A stretch of DNA of 6,406 nt from an uncultured Clostridium sp. (GTDB taxonomy: Bacteria; Bacillota_A; Clostridia; TANB77; CAG-508), in contig CAJKKA010000093.1 of NCBI GenBank assembly GCA_905200315.1, forward strand, positions 1 to 6,406, in the 5' to 3' direction. The notes under the pieces were generated by a model. It was not told the origin of the DNA and searched no databases. It was given only the letters and a program-made list of their open reading frames with translations. Within the stretch, counting starts at the first letter, position 1. Each line of letters opens with the position of its first letter. Below, piece after piece: positions 5,398 to 6,406 of this stretch. The position numbers were made by a program, and so were the translations under genes.

Positions 5398-6381
5398 TTT
5401 TAAGAAAGTCATCATGCTTCTTAATTGTCTACCTGTTTCAGATATTTGAGAACTGTATTGTTCTTCTCTCATTGCATGGAATTTTTTGCATCCGCTTTCA
5501 CTTTCAGCTATGAAGTCTTTAGCGAATTTTCCGCTTTGTATATCAGCTAATACTTCTTTCATTGCTGCTTTTGAAGCTTCACCTATAACTTTTTTACCTG
5601 ATACATATCCACCATATTCAGCAGTTTCACTTACTGAATAGTTCATTCTTTCAAGTCCACCTTCATACATTAAGTCAACTATTAATTTCATTTCATGTAA
5701 ACATTCGAAGTAAGCTATTTCTGGTTGGTATCCAGCATCTACTAAAGTCTCAAAACCTGCTTTTATTAATTCTTCGCAACCACCGCAAAGAACAGCTTGT
5801 TCACCAAATAAATCTGTTTCAGTTTCTTCTTTGAATGTAGTTTCAAGAACACCAGCTCTAGTACCACCTATACCTTTTGCATAAGCTAAAACTGTTTCTT
5901 CAGCTTTTCCAGTGTAGTTTTGATATACTGCAAATAAATCTGGAACACCGCTTCCTTCTTTATATACGCTTCTTACTAAGTGACCTGGTCCTTTCGGAGC
6001 AACCATTATAACGTCTACATATTCTGGTGGAGTTATATATCCAAAATGTATATTAAATCCATGAGCAAATGCTAGTGTTTGACCTTCTTTTAAATTATCT
6101 TTTATACTTTCAGCATATACTATTCTTTGAACTTCGTCTGGTAATAAGCACATTACAACATCCCCTGCTTTAGTAGCATCTGCAACGCTTAATACTTCGA
6201 ATCCATCTTCTTTAGCTCTAGCTGCTGATTTTGATCCATCATGTAAACCAACTACTACATCTACACCACTGTCTCTTAAATTTTGTGCATGTGCATGGCC
6301 TTGACTACCATATCCTAGTATTGCAACTTTTTTCCCTTTTAATGCGTCCATACTTACATCTTTGTCATAAAACATTCTCAT
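5392..6381 (-). CDS. ilvC: Ketol-acid reductoisomerase (class I)
   Basis: Cytoplasmic Mg- and NAD(P)H-dependent enzyme that isomerises and reduces 2-acetolactate or acetohydroxybutyrate to the dihydroxy acids, the second shared step of branched-chain amino acid synthesis. The 329-aa length is the usual short class I form. Residues 1-180 form the Rossmann domain with GYGSQG at 23-28 and catalytic H107 in AHGFN. The C-terminal knotted helical domain carries the metal and substrate residues D190, E194, E226, E230 and S251. The cofactor-specificity loop reads GLHDGSKS (45-52), where serines suggest NADPH, although the usual Arg is His. ATG at 6381 follows AAGGGGG (6392-6398) by ten bases; a second ATG two codons in is less well spaced. 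Only 25 bases of upstream sequence are in the window, so its promoter and any leader regulation are not visible. It is probably cotranscribed with ilvB, since no terminator separates them. Confidence 0.98.
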   Translation of the reverse strand: MRMFYDKDVSMDALKGKKVAILGYGSQGHAHAQNLRDSGVDVVVGLHDGSKSAARAKEDGFEVLSVADATKAGDVVMCLLPDEVQRIVYAESIKDNLKEGQTLAFAHGFNIHFGYITPPEYVDVIMVAPKGPGHLVRSVYKEGSGVPDLFAVYQNYTGKAEETVLAYAKGIGGTRAGVLETTFKEETETDLFGEQAVLCGGCEELIKAGFETLVDAGYQPEIAYFECLHEMKLIVDLMYEGGLERMNYSVSETAEYGGYVSGKKVIGEASKAAMKEVLADIQSGKFAKDFIAESESGCKKFHAMREEQYSSQISETGRQLRSMMTFLKK

Positions 6382-6406
6382 TAGTGAAAATCCCCCTTGT
6401 TATTTA

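Overview
The window is very AT-rich DNA from a low-GC Firmicute. The ilvC and ilvB protein sequences, the purine-rich Shine-Dalgarno sites (AAGGGGG) and the intrinsic terminators fit a clostridial genome, perhaps Peptostreptococcaceae. That taxonomic placement is inference; no marker gene is present.

Right half (3302-6406, minus strand): a branched-chain amino acid block, ilvC (ketol-acid reductoisomerase) followed by ilvB (acetolactate synthase large subunit), ending in a strong hairpin terminator 12 bases after ilvB. IlvB makes acetolactate or acetohydroxybutyrate, and IlvC isomerises and reduces it, so these are consecutive steps to valine, leucine and isoleucine. No ilvN (regulatory subunit) follows ilvB. 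The 350-base ilvC-ilvB gap is unusually structured. It holds a perfect 16-bp inverted repeat whose loop contains a CodY-box-like sequence, two weak promoter candidates, and several short direct repeats, one of which duplicates the sequence around the ilvC stop codon.

Middle (1559-3153): an insertion-sequence-like element with perfect 27-bp inner inverted repeats and a shorter outer repeat block. It carries one plus-strand gene related to IS1595-family transposases. The reading frame is intact, but by motif alignment the second catalytic Asp is replaced by Phe and the usual basic linker is missing.

Left half (1-1558): mostly decayed or noncoding. It contains a 267-bp imperfect, nested palindrome (1211-1477) next to an orphan minus-strand terminator, a decayed AAA-family ATPase gene (466-937, minus) that has lost its Walker A region, and an apparently intact 58-codon gene of unknown function (212-388, minus). 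The small gene has its own promoter, ribosome-binding site and terminator. The first 150 bases are a purine/pyrimidine-biased low-complexity tract.

Overall, a conserved metabolic operon borders an accessory stretch where a mobile element, a possible MITE or structured RNA, and a dead gene have accumulated.
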